Shown: positions 11,199 to 20,905 of the stretch, piece after piece | Position numbering within the stretch: position 1 is the stretch's first letter | Layout: each line of letters starts with the position of its first letter | Translations under genes and position numbers: made by a program | The notes under the pieces: model-generated | The model's database searches: none | The model's input: only the letters and a program-made list of their open reading frames with translations | Told to the model about the DNA's origin: nothing | DNA from: Portulaca oleracea | Lineage: Eukaryota > Streptophyta > Magnoliopsida > Caryophyllales > Portulacaceae | NCBI GenBank assembly: GCA_029582165.1 | Contig: CM055877.1 | Coordinates: 4,198,023 to 4,262,022, forward strand | Direction: 5' to 3' | DNA: 64,000 nt

Positions 11199-11350
11199 TA
11201 TCCTAACAATATTTGGTTTTGATGCATGCATGAGGTGGTGAAAATGTTCGGTTTATACATGTTGACGATCATGAGTGGTCTTGCCTTGGTCTCTGGGCAT
11301 TGGTTGTTCAAAGTCGAAACTGAACAGCCATTTCACACAACAGACCATTC

Positions 11351-11556
11351 AGTTCGGGTTTCTTTTCTCTTTGGTTTTCTGTTACATTTTTCCAACAATA
11401 AAACTAAGGGAACATTTAATAGGAATCCTGGGGAAATTTCCATGGAAACTATTTAGTTCGGGTTTCTTTTCTCTTTGGTTTTCTGTTACATTTTTCCAAC
11501 AACAAAGTTAAGGGAACGTTTGGTAGGTATCCCAGGGAAATTTCCATGAAAAGTTT
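11351..11556. repeat. 103-bp tandem duplication
   Basis: AGTTCGGGTTTCTTTTCTCT starts at 11351 and again at 11454. Both copies extend into the left end of the adjoining MITE. Confidence 0.85.
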
Positions 11557-11757
11557 TTCATGGGAAAAATTTCCCTAGGAAAAATTTCCCTTAGCCCTTC
11601 CCCCTTAAGGGAAATTTTCCCTGGGAAAATGGAGAAAATGGTGTGTCCATCGTGAAATTTTTTCCAAGGTAAACTCATATCCAAACATAAGAAAAATAAG
11701 TCAACCCGAAAAAATTGACTTTTTCCCCGGGGTTATTGACCAACCAAACGCACCCTA
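11510..11757 (-). mobile_element. Foldback MITE (GTTTGGT ends), copy 1
   Basis: The ends AGGGAACGTTTGGT and ACCAAACGCACCCT are inverse. The interior is rich in GGGAAAATTTTCCC words. A second copy in opposite orientation lies 110 bp downstream. Confidence 0.6.
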
Positions 11758-11869
11758 GTATAAACATACGACTTCAATGGATTAAAATGCATGCTAAGGT
11801 TGTTTTTTTACAAAAATGTACCATAAAACATGGAGTTGATTCTCATATGTGGTATTAGAGTATTTTCTA

Positions 11870-12067
11870 AGGGTTCGTTTGGTTGGTCAATAATATCGGG
11901 GAAATGGTCAATTTTCTCGGGTTGACTTATTTCCCTCATGTTTGGATACGGGTTGTCTTCGGAAAAGTTTTCACGATGAGTCCACCATTTTCTCCATTTC
12001 CCTTAGGTGGGGCTAAGGGATTTTTTCAAGAAAATTTTTTCCCAGGGGTTCCTACCAGACTCTCCCT
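11870..12067 (+). mobile_element. Foldback MITE (GTTTGGT ends), copy 2, inverted
   Basis: AGGGTTCGTTTGGTTGGTCA onward matches the reverse complement of copy 1 over most of its length. Confidence 0.6.
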
Positions 12068-12187
12068 AAGTAAAAGTGTCATGTTTATTTGCATGAGGGG
12101 AGTTGTTTTTTACATGGACCTTGAACCATTACCTTAAACTCTTGGCTGAGTTATACATTCTCACACAACACAACTATACATGTGAAT

Positions 12188-12442
12188 AGAGCTGGCAAAA
12201 ATTCGGGTTCGGGTAAATTCGGGTCGGACAAATTCGGACAATGTCAAAATTCGGACGAGAATTTCATGTCCGGACCTGGTTTTATTTCGGGTCGAACAAT
12301 TAGGACGAAACAAAAAATCGGGTTCGGACAATAAAAAAAGGAGAAATTTTATGTCCGAATATTCGGTCAATATCAAAATTCGGACGAAAAATCTATGTCC
12401 AAACCTGGTTATTTCCAGGTCGGACGAAATTTCGCCAGTGCT
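12188..12442. mobile_element. Mutator-type MITE with target duplication, just upstream of SCL3
   Basis: A 255-bp element with inverted ends AGAGCTGGCAAAAATTCGGG and CGAAATTTCGCCAGTGCT. It is flanked by a direct repeat, ACATGTGAAT, at 12178-12187 and 12443-12452. The 9-10 bp duplication and inverted ends are typical of Mutator superfamily insertions. It ends 67 bp before the SCL3 start codon. Confidence 0.8.
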
Positions 12443-12509
12443 ACATGTGAATTAAAGCATCCCCATTTTGCTCCCCTATTTGCTCCTAAACTACAAACTT
12501 CCTGCAGGG

Positions 12510-15500
12510 ATGGTCCAAGAGGAATCATCATCCTTTACAACACCTCCACCATATCCATGGCTTGGGGACCTCAAACCGGAGGAACGAGGGCTCTACTTAA
12601 TCCACCTCCTTCTTTCCTGCGCCAACCACGTCGCCTCTGAAAACCTCGACAATGCCAACCTGGCACTCGACCACATCTCCCGCCTCGCCTCCCCCACCGG
12701 AGACACAATGCAGCGCATGGCCGGTTACTTTGCCGAGGCCTTTGCGGACCGTCTGCTCAGGGCGTGGCAGCCCGGTCTCCACAAGGCATTCAACTGCACC
12801 GGCAATGTCGACGTGGGGTTTGGTTCGGACATGGTTGGTGTCCGGAGGGTGTTCTTTGAGGTTATGCCGTTCTTGAAGGTGGCGTATCTGACGACGAATC
12901 AGGCGATCGTGGAGGCCGTAGAAGGGGAGAAGATGGTCCATGTCGTTGATCTATGTGCCGGCGAGCCGGCGCAGTGGGTTAGTCTGCTTCGGGCCTTGAG
13001 TGCTCAGCCTCAAGGCCCGCCCCATTTGAGGATAACAGGTATAATATGTACATCACTTCTTTCACCTCCATAAATGATCCAATTTGTGTGAAGTACTCCT
13101 TCAATTCTGAATTAATTGACATATTTCACAATTTTGTATATATCAATGTTTAACTAAAAAAAAATACCCACATAATTAAATAACATGTGGGTAGTGGGAG
13201 AATGTGAGTAGCAGTAGTTTTTATTAATTGAAAAAGTAAAAAAGTTAACACAACATTAAAGTTAAATTAATTAAATTAAGTATTGAAAAATGGAAAGTGA
13301 TAGTTATTTTGGAACAAAAAAAGTTAGTTTAAGTGTCAATTAATATTGAACCGAGAGAGTAAAACAAACAAACAAACAAAAAAAAGAAAGAAAAGGAAAA
13401 ATTTACGGTGGTTATGTTGTGGTCAACTATGACAACTATCAATCACAAGTAAAGTAAATCTCATCTGTACAGGTGTCAAATTTAATCTTGACCATTTATT
13501 TTTTAATTTAATATAAAGTTACAATATTTTTTTTTTTTGTTGTTGAGATCACAAAATAAGTTTTCTTATTTGCATATTTGTTTACCAAATCTCAAAAAAA
13601 AAAGTGTACCTAAAGTAGGGAAATATTTAATTTTTGAATTTTTGTAAATAAATTTACAAATTTGGGATCAAGTTTCACAATTTGACCGAATTCAATGGTA
13701 CTCTACCCTCAATTTTCCAGCACTTAGGACCATGGTCCTGGGACCACCCAGAACCATGGTCCACGGCTCCACGCAATGGGTATAGAGTTTTGGGTTGTTT
13801 AATAGGCCTTCATTCAACAATTAAGTTCCATGTTCCGCTCATTTATTTTGGATTACTACCATAAAATACCATGATCTTGGATTCATAATCTAATTTTTAC
13901 CGATTTTCACCGCCCTTAAACTGAAAAAATGAAAAAAAATAAATAAAACAATGTGACATGAGTTACACTGTGTGGTTGTTTACTTTGGCGTAGGCATACA
14001 TGAGAAGAAAGAAGTTTTGGACCAAATGGGAGCCCAACTGACCAAAGAGGCCGAAAAACTGGACATCCCATTCCAATTCCACCCCATCGCAACCAACCTG
14101 GCCCAACTTGATCTCGACGACCTCCGTGTGAAGACCGGAGAAGCGCTCGTAATCACATCCGTGCTGCAATTACATTCCCTTTCGGCATTCGACGATGTAT
14201 CCAACTCCCATAACACAGGCGACATGGGCTACCGCAACTACTTGCAAAGTGTGTTTCCTATGAAACCTCGCAAACTCGAGGATTTCTTCAACCTAAACGA
14301 GGACTCGACATCGTCGTCGACTTCTTCGACGTCGTTGTCTCCGAAATGCGCGTCGAATTTGTCGAAACTAGACGTGTTTTTGAAATCCCTACGTGGGCTT
14401 TCGCCGAAACTTGTAGTGATAACGGAGCAAGAAGCGAATCACAGTGGAAGTTCGTTAATGGAAAGGGTGATGGAGGCTTTGAACTTCTATGCAGCCTTGT
14501 TCGATTGCTTGGAGTCCATGTTGTGCAGGTAAATTATTACTCCCTCCTTTCCATTTTAATTGTCACTCTAGACATAATTTCAAAAACCAAAAAAATTTCC
14601 ATCTACATTAATTTAGCTTATTGAAAATGGAGAAATGATGAAAAAAATTGTGAATAAAAAAGAAAAATAGAAGAAAAAGATGTACTACGTAATTAACAAG
14701 CTTAATTTGATAAATTAATAATTAATGTGTTATTGAAATTATAAAATGACAGATATTATGGGAAAAAAGAAAGTTAGTTAAAGTGACAAATAATATGGGA
14801 AGGAGGGAGTACGTAGTTTTGCAGTCTTGATCAGAAATAATTCAAACTGACTTTTTGACCTTCAATAATTCAGAATTTTAACCTATTTTCTATGATAGAC
14901 TTTTTATCTAGTTTTAACAATCAAAAGTCCAAAATTTAGTATCTATAGTATATAAGAAAAGTTAGTAATAGAAAATATGTCAAAAGTTTGTTACCCCTGG
15001 TGGTTAAAAAATCAACTTGAGGTGTGTTGGGTTGGGATGAAAATCATTTTCTGGAAAATAATTTTCCCATTTTTCAATGTTTGGTGACCAGAAAATGGAG
15101 AAAACAATTTTCCAAGAAAATGATTTTCCCTCACCCCTTTATAAATTATTTTATTGAATCCAACCTAATGAAAATCATTTTCTCCCGCTCTCCCCTACTC
15201 TCTCTCCCTCTCTCCACCACTCTCTCTCACACACGGGAAAATAAGTGAAAATCGTTGTCCAAAAAAATCATTTTCCTGTATACCAAACACGGGAAAATAT
15301 CAAATGAAAATTCATGTTTTAAGAAAATCATTTTATAAGGAAAACCGTTTTCCTAAAAAAACAGTTTTCCTTACACCAAACACACCCCTTAGATTATTTC
15401 CAATTAATTACCAAAAGTAGAGATTACTTGGGGCAGAAACCTTTTTTTCATCCATCAAAATGTCTCTTCCTAGATAAAGAATGTTGTCTAGATCTATATC

Positions 15501-15933
15501 CTTCGGACCCCACGTTAACAGGACTCTACTATAATCACTTGTTTTCATTTTCCTAACTCCCATATTTTCATTTATGTTGCTTCGAAAGAAATATATAGAT
15601 AGACCCGAAACTGCCTAATAATAACTTTGTCGCAGGGCATCGATAGAGAGGCAGAAGCTCGAGAAGATGATGTTCGGGGAGGAGGTTAAGAACATCATAG
15701 CTTGTGAAGGGGCAGAGAGAAAGGCGAGGCACGAGAAGCTCGGTAAATGGGTTGCCCGGTTCGAGTTGGCCGGGTTTAAGAGGGTAACTTTGAGCTGCCA
15801 TGGGTTTTTACTTGCTAGGAGGTTTTTACATAGCAATGGTTACGAGGGGTTCAACATTAAGGAACATCATGGTTGTCTTGTCATGTGTTGGCAAGAAAGA
15901 CCCCTCTATTCTGTTTCAGCTTGGAGATTTTAG
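12510..15933 (+). CDS. SCL3: SCARECROW-LIKE 3 (GRAS-family regulator)
   Basis: Exons 12510-13038, 13994-14528 and 15636-15933 splice to 453 aa with phases that match. The protein is almost entirely GRAS domain: LHR I (GDLKPEERGLYLIHLLLSCA), the VHIID-type motif as MVHVVDLCAGEPAQW, LHR II, PFYRE-region KLVVITEQEANHSG, and the closing SAW motif PLYSVSAWRF. These phrases are characteristic of SCL3, which integrates gibberellin signalling in the root endodermis and opposes DELLA proteins in the nucleus. I chose the ATG at 12510 because it follows a splice acceptor and matches the family's short N-terminus; an in-frame ATG at 12468 is possible. Arabidopsis SCL3 and most GRAS genes lack coding introns, whereas this gene has two, both carrying MITEs. 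A long serine/threonine run lies in exon 2. Confidence 0.93.
13094..13361. mobile_element. Stowaway MITE in SCL3 intron 1
   Basis: Ends TACTCCTTCAATTCTGAATT and AATATTGAACCGAGAGAGTA are inverse. Confidence 0.7.
14538..14811. mobile_element. Stowaway MITE at the start of SCL3 intron 2
   Basis: Ends TACTCCCTCCTTTCCATTTT and TAATATGGGAAGGAGGGAGTA are inverse. It begins 9 nt after the exon 2 splice donor. Confidence 0.8.
15019..15391. mobile_element. Foldback MITE in SCL3 intron 2
   Basis: Ends GGTGTGTTGGGTTGGGA and TTACACCAAACACACCCC are imperfectly inverse. The interior is made of GAAAATCATTTTC words and a short CT-rich tract (15180-15232). Confidence 0.55.
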
Positions 15934-15983
15934 GATGTATGAATTCTTAACTGTTTTTGTTTCGGTAGATTTAGAGATTTTTA

Positions 15984-16213
15984 AGGGTCCATTTGGATCT
16001 GAGAAAACAGCATGGAAAAAAATAATTTGGAAAGTGAGAATTTTTTTTCTTTGTTTGGATTGAAGAAAAATGAACGGTAAAAAATAGTTCGAAAATTACA
16101 TGGAAAATTTGAGGGAACAAAGAATAAAAAAAATTCCCTTAAAAAATGAAAGCAAAGTTAAGAAAAAAATTTTGAATCTACAAGTCAACATTTCTCTCCT
16201 TCATCTCTCGCCG

Positions 16214-16246
<33 letters not shown>

Positions 16247-16329
16247 ACGCTCTTCTCTCTCTCTCTCATCTCTCTCTAACTCTATCATATCTCTCTCTCT
16301 AACGCTTTTCTCTCTCTCTCTCTCTCTCA

Positions 16330-16360
<31 letters not shown>

Positions 16361-16433
16361 AACTCTCTTCTCTCTTTCTCTCTTTCTCTCTCTATCTCAT
16401 TCTCTTTTCTATCTCTTCTCTCTCTCTCTAACT

Positions 16434-16471
<38 letters not shown>

Positions 16472-16726
16472 CCAAATCACATCATGTGATCTAGAAAAAT
16501 GAAGCTTGACGTTTGCAAGTTTTCATGCAGATTTTATTTTTCCATCTATTTTTCCTCAAACCAAACAAGGAAAAGAAAGTTGAATAGAAAATCAATTTTT
16601 TTCCTTCAAAATTTTGCTTAAACCAAACAAGAGAAAGAAATTTACTTTACCCCAATTTTTTTCCTCCTAATTTTTTTTCCACGAAATTTATTTTTTATCC
16701 GGTTTTCCTAGGTCCAAACGGACCCT
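15984..16726. mobile_element. Foldback MITE downstream of SCL3 with CT expansion
   Basis: Ends AGGGTCCATTTGGATC and TAGGTCCAAACGGACCCT are inverse. It begins 50 bp after the SCL3 stop codon, so it probably lies in the 3' UTR. The middle third is a CT microsatellite. Confidence 0.6.
16214..16468. repeat. (CT)n microsatellite
   Basis: About 255 bp of CT repeats, interrupted at intervals by AACGCTCTT, AACTCT and CATCTCTC words. Confidence 0.95.
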
Positions 16727-16938
16727 AAAAGTTCTAACTTGTGCTTTATAGAAGTTGAGAGTTTAATTATGACAATTTGTAGCAAAGGAAATGTGAAAAT
16801 ATAATTTCATCATTCATTCATACTTAAATTACACTGCTACTTGAGTAAAAGTCTGACACAGAAAACCCAAAATTCAAATTTCTAAGATGGAACCCCCAAA
16901 TAAACTTCCTCATAGCATTCAACCCAACAAAATCATGA

Positions 16939-17504
16939 TCACTTCATCTGATCCATGTAAGAAACATAGACATTATACTCCACAGTAGCATCCCATTGGC
17001 CCAAACAGTATGGGCCAAAGCATACCCACGGGCGAACCTAAAAAGCCCAGTTCCTCCCACAACAGGCATCTCCCTGACATCCTTCATGGGGGGGTTTCTC
17101 CCCATGATAGCTATGCTGCTCCCATTGTATTCCCCCTTCGTAAACACGTAGTTCATCACCATCAGCAGGGCCAACTCCTCCTGCTGAGATGCCACGGCAT
17201 ACACCCCCTGGGCCCGCCCGATCACCTCCGAATCCTGGGCCTGGCCCGATGTCAGGGCGTCGTCCGCCATCATCATTGTCCCGAATCCTGGGCCTGTCTT
17301 TGGGCCGGCTATTGGGACGGCGGTTGGGCTCGGGCCGCTCACTATGTCTTGGAAGAAGAAGTGGAGATGGGTGAACTTTTCGGTCACCGCCCGAGTGGTG
17401 GTTATGGGTAGTGGGAGGGAGTGTGTGAAGATTTGGGTGTTGGGAATGAGTGGTAGGAGTAGGAGGAGGAAGGGAGTGATTGTAGTTTGGAAGTTTGAGG
17501 CCAT
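16939..17504 (-). pseudogene. DIR: Dirigent protein with a C-terminal frameshift
   Basis: A single-exon dirigent gene, as is usual for the family. From the ATG at 17504: signal peptide (FLLLLLPLIPNTQIF), then HLHFFFQDIVSGPSPTAV, DSEVIGRAQGVYA, IAIMGRNPP and DVREMPVVGGTGLFRFARGY. Dirigent proteins act in the cell wall and steer the stereochemistry of monolignol radical coupling, for lignans or ordered lignin. After WANG (near 16993) the frame is lost by one base in a C run. The in-phase sequence ends out of family at 16944, whereas the +1 frame gives DATVEYNVYVSYMDQ and a stop at 16939. An ATG 39 bp further upstream (17543) is less likely because a TATA box lies only 5 bp beyond it. The frameshift may be real or a base-call error; if it is an error, this is an ordinary functional gene. 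Confidence 0.85.
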
Positions 17505-17547
17505 TTTTTGGGTTGGGTTCTTAAGGCTCTTGAAGGGGGCCAAATGT

Positions 17548-17557
17548 GATTTATAAG
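17548..17557 (-). promoter_or_regulatory. TATA box of the dirigent gene
   Basis: CTTATAAATC on the minus strand, 44 bp before the ATG at 17504 and 5 bp before the ATG at 17543. The spacing favours the downstream start codon. Confidence 0.5.
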
Positions 17558-17709
17558 CAGAAATAAAGGTAGAATTCAGTATATATGTTATGATTGATGG
17601 GTGCTCTTTGCTTAACTTTGAAGAACAGCAACATATAATGATTCCTTTTTATTTGACCAGCTAGTAAAAAGCATGAAAAGGCAGTTGCACTTTATGCCTA
17701 AGTGAAATC

Positions 17710-17930
17710 ATGTCAACCAAAAGCTTAAGATGATGTCGTTTGAGCATGAGCGTGGATGCTACATTGCTACAAATGTCCCATTTACCTTGTGAAAATGAAT
17801 ATGGGGAGTGTTGAGATTCGAATCTAAGACCTCTTGTTCGTTAGTTTGACTTTGATATCATGTGGAACCATCTCAACCAAAAATTTAAGCTGATGGTTGA
17901 AGACCCAGTAATAGTTTTATACTCTTAACA
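17710..17930 (-). mobile_element. Degenerate SMART/TRIM mini-retroelement
   Basis: The right repeat (17861-17930) starts TGTGGAACCATCTCAACCAA and ends ACTCTTAACA, matching the 71-bp LTR of the intact copy at 61006-61280. Next to it is the binding-site remnant CTTTGATATCA. The left repeat survives only as TCAACCAAAAGCTTAAG near 17712. Confidence 0.65.
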
Positions 17931-18068
17931 AACTCAATTAGCTTAGATTCTAACATGAGCATGAAAAGGGCAGAAGACGGAACATTATGTAAAGTGTTTG
18001 CATTATCACAGATAGATAGACAATACTATAGGTCATGATTTATAAGGGTTGCAACTCATCTTGTAGCA

Positions 18069-18333
18069 CGAGCTGGAAAAATTTTGTCCAGCAAGGAAAA
18101 AGACCAGGTCGAGTCATAGATTTATCGTCTGAATTTTATTATTGATTGAAAATGTGAACACAGTATTTCTCATATTTCTATTGTCAGGACCTGATTATGA
18201 CCCAAATTTATGTCTCTCCGAATTGTCAACCGAAAAAAAAACTAGGCAACGGTCATCAATTTTCATCCGAATTTAAAATTGGTCAATTTGACCAACCTGA
18301 ATTTGACCCAGACCCAAAATTTTGCCAACGTTA
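18069..18333. mobile_element. Mutator-type MITE with 9-bp target duplication
   Basis: A 265-bp element with ends CGAGCTGGAAAAATTTTGTC and CCAAAATTTTGCCAACG. It is flanked by identical CTTGTAGCA at 18060-18068 and 18334-18342. Same family as the copies at 12188 and 51008. Confidence 0.8.
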
Positions 18334-18520
18334 CTTGTAGCATCTGAAAAATGTCAAACTGTAAAATGTAGATCAGTAGATGCAGTAATTGTAAACAGTT
18401 AGTCATGATCCTCAGAGTTAAATGTATTACACTTTTCTGAGAGGGGGGTGAGGGGGGTGTTGAGGCTGTATATGCAGTTACATTGGTCTAATTGCCTTTG
18501 TCAGTTGTCAGCATGGAGCT

Positions 18521-20712
18521 TCAGAGCAGTTGAGCTTTCATTTCAATGAGGCTAGCATGTCTGAACTGCTTCTCCTGATGCATCAAAGAAACCCAATGAA
18601 TATTTGTGACATCTGAAAAACTAAACAAACATTCAATACTAACAAATGCTGTACAGCACAAATAGCTTGGTTTGAGTTTCGATATACCTCCTACAACAGC
18701 TTCGAAAGCTTGAACGAGCAACGCCACATTCCTCCTACGCACAGAAGCGAGCCGGTTGACAGCCTTTCGCAGTGCATAGTCGAACATCCACTCCTCGGCA
18801 TGTCTCCTTTGGTCCATCTCTTGATGCCTCAGAACCACACTTTCTGCTTCTGGGTCTGCTGGAATTGGTAGAAACTTTGGTCGTCGTGGGTTGAATTCTT
18901 TCGCCTTGTTTCTCTCTTTTTCCGCTTTGTTGCTGGGTCTTTTCGACCTCTTGAATTTGCTGCGGGTGTGCTTGGTTAACCCGGGCTGGTTTCTGATGAT
19001 GGAAAATACGTCGACTTCAACCCGTGTGCTTGTGCCATCCATTCCTGATAGTTTTACTTCCACAGAGGAATTACTGTCATCCTGTTCTTTGCATGTTTCA
19101 GAGACCTCTATGATGAATTTTCCGGGTGCTGTCTTTTTCAATTCTGCGCGATTCCATGCTTCGCTTTCTTCAAATTCAGGCCGACTGCTGTCAACAGTTT
19201 TAGTTTCTGAAATTTCTTCAATAGGATCAGACAGAAAGCTTCCTGTCAGAACAATGGAATTCACTTCAGAATGTTCACAACAAACAATTGTGTCATTCTC
19301 TGGAGCAGAACTTGTGTTATCCTTCTGCTTGATCACTTTCGACTTTTCTTCTGATGGATCTTCATCTGCACAAGAAGCAATACAATTCAAATTCAGGTTA
19401 ACTTCAGATAACTAACCATGACCCAAATGACTCAGTCAGTTTTGAGACAGCATGGTTTGTCGCGATTGCTCGAAAGTTCACCTGTCTGGAAAGACTTATA
19501 ATCCGGTTCGTCGCGATTGCTCAGAAGTTCATACATATTTTCCTTGTGTCCTGCATCATTCCCTGCTTCTGTTTTGTCAAATAAATCTCTATCTTTTGTA
19601 GGCTCATCAGTGGTAGGCATTCCTAAATTGACCCAAATTAAACACATCTGAATTCTAAATACTCCCTTCGTTCCATATTAATCGTCATAACTTTGACTTT
19701 CAGATACAGAATCAACATCACTGAAATAGCAATATTATACTTTGTCATGATAGTATCTTTCGGTATGAATCTAATGGTGATAATTTCATATACCAACTCA
19801 TTGCATATATATTGAGAAATTTACCATCAAAATTGTTGAAACTTGACTGCATGATTTTAAAAAACGACAATTACCTGGCAGCTTATTTGTAGACTTGCAA
19901 TCAGATAAAGAATCAACATCACTGAAATTCTGCCACTCCAACTCTGAAATTTCATCATGCTGAAACTTCATCAATTCATCACCAACATTTGTGACAAAAA
20001 TCCTCCCCTCTTTCGACTCGATATCGAAACTCTCACCAGACAATTCATTAACATCATTAACACCAAAATCACTCCCTTTATCTTGTCCATGATCAAATGC
20101 CAACACTTTCTTCATCTTCCACAACCTTCTTTTCGAAGGCGAAAAACTCTTCAACCAAGAAACAGGGGTACACTCATGCCTATTAAGAGAGCAATGAGTA
20201 TAAGAACAGACCTTGAGAACTGACCCTCCTTGTGCTTGTGTTGCCCCAGGATCAAGTTCAAGCTCAGAGGGAAACTTAACCTCTTTCTGGGTTGATGAAC
20301 ATGTACCAGTTTCACCATGTTTTTTACTCCTCCTTGCTGAGATTCTAACCCTCTTCAAACTGGGTAAAGTTTTGGGTACCCTTTGAAGCTTTGATGACCC
20401 TGAAACAGTCTTCTCCCTCTTTGCCTCAGAACTGGGCATTGTGGTTAAAGTTTTGGGTACCCTTTGAAGTCTTGATGACCCTGAAACAGTCTTCTCCCTC
20501 TTTGCCTCAGAACTGGGCATTGTGGTTAAAGTTTTGGGTACCCTTTGAAGTTTTGATGACCCTAAAACAGTCTTCTCCCTCTTTGCCTCAGAACATTTTG
20601 TACCCTTCATGTAATTTGGAGCTGGAGATGATGATTTTCTGGGTTTTTGAGCAGTTTCTTTGCTCTTGTCATGGTGATGTCTGCCATGGTTTTTGCTTGC
20701 AATTTCTTTCAT
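18521..20712 (-). CDS. Plant calmodulin-binding protein (CaM_binding domain)
   Basis: Exons on the minus strand: 20712-19875, 19622-19482, 19365-18688 and 18612-18521, giving 582 aa with consistent phases and GT-AG introns. The N-terminus is basic and holds three copies of a 27-residue repeat (SEAKREKTV...LQRVPKTL, residues 41-119). A short conserved box, SYTHCSLNRHE, lies near residue 175. The C-terminus carries the plant-specific calmodulin-binding domain, with HAEEWMFDYALRKAVNRLA and VALLVQAFEAVV at about residues 514-551, an amphipathic helix typical of the family. Family members bind calmodulin in a Ca-dependent way; cellular roles are poorly known. The basic NPRRPKFLPIP region may act as a nuclear signal (inference). 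The last intron is only 75 nt and in frame. A TATA box lies at 20897-20905. Confidence 0.85.
19660..19874. mobile_element. Truncated Stowaway MITE in intron 1 of the calmodulin-binding gene
   Basis: The left end, TACTCCCTTCGTTCCATATT, is intact. The right side matches related copies up to AAAACGACAATTA and then stops at the exon 1 splice donor. Confidence 0.65.
20378..20600 (-). repeat. 81-bp coding tandem repeat
   Basis: Nearly three copies of an 81-bp unit (27 codons) inside exon 1 of the calmodulin-binding gene. Only a few bases differ between copies, which implies recent expansion. Confidence 0.9.
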
Positions 20713-20896
20713 GGGTGTCTCTTGGAGATTGTGAAGGAGGAATTGATTGTTGATATTGCAAAGTTATTTATTATCAAGTGAATGTGGTTTTCAGTGTATG
20801 TAGCTATTAGTTTATGGTGGTTGAATGAATGTTGATAGAGAGTGTATTTTGGGTTTGTCTGTAGTCGGTGGTCGTTTGCTTGATGTTGACCCTCAA

Positions 20897-20905
20897 CTTA
20901 TATAG
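20897..20905 (-). promoter_or_regulatory. TATA box of the calmodulin-binding gene
   Basis: CTATATAAG on the minus strand, about 185 bp upstream of the start codon. Confidence 0.5.

Noticed and set aside
12597..12941. Minus-strand frame over SCL3 exon 1
   Set aside because: Shadow of the GC-rich GRAS coding sequence; no recognisable protein.
18891..19415. Long open frame on + across the calmodulin-binding gene
   Set aside because: It is antisense to exon 3, whose minus-strand translation has a clear family domain and consistent splice sites.
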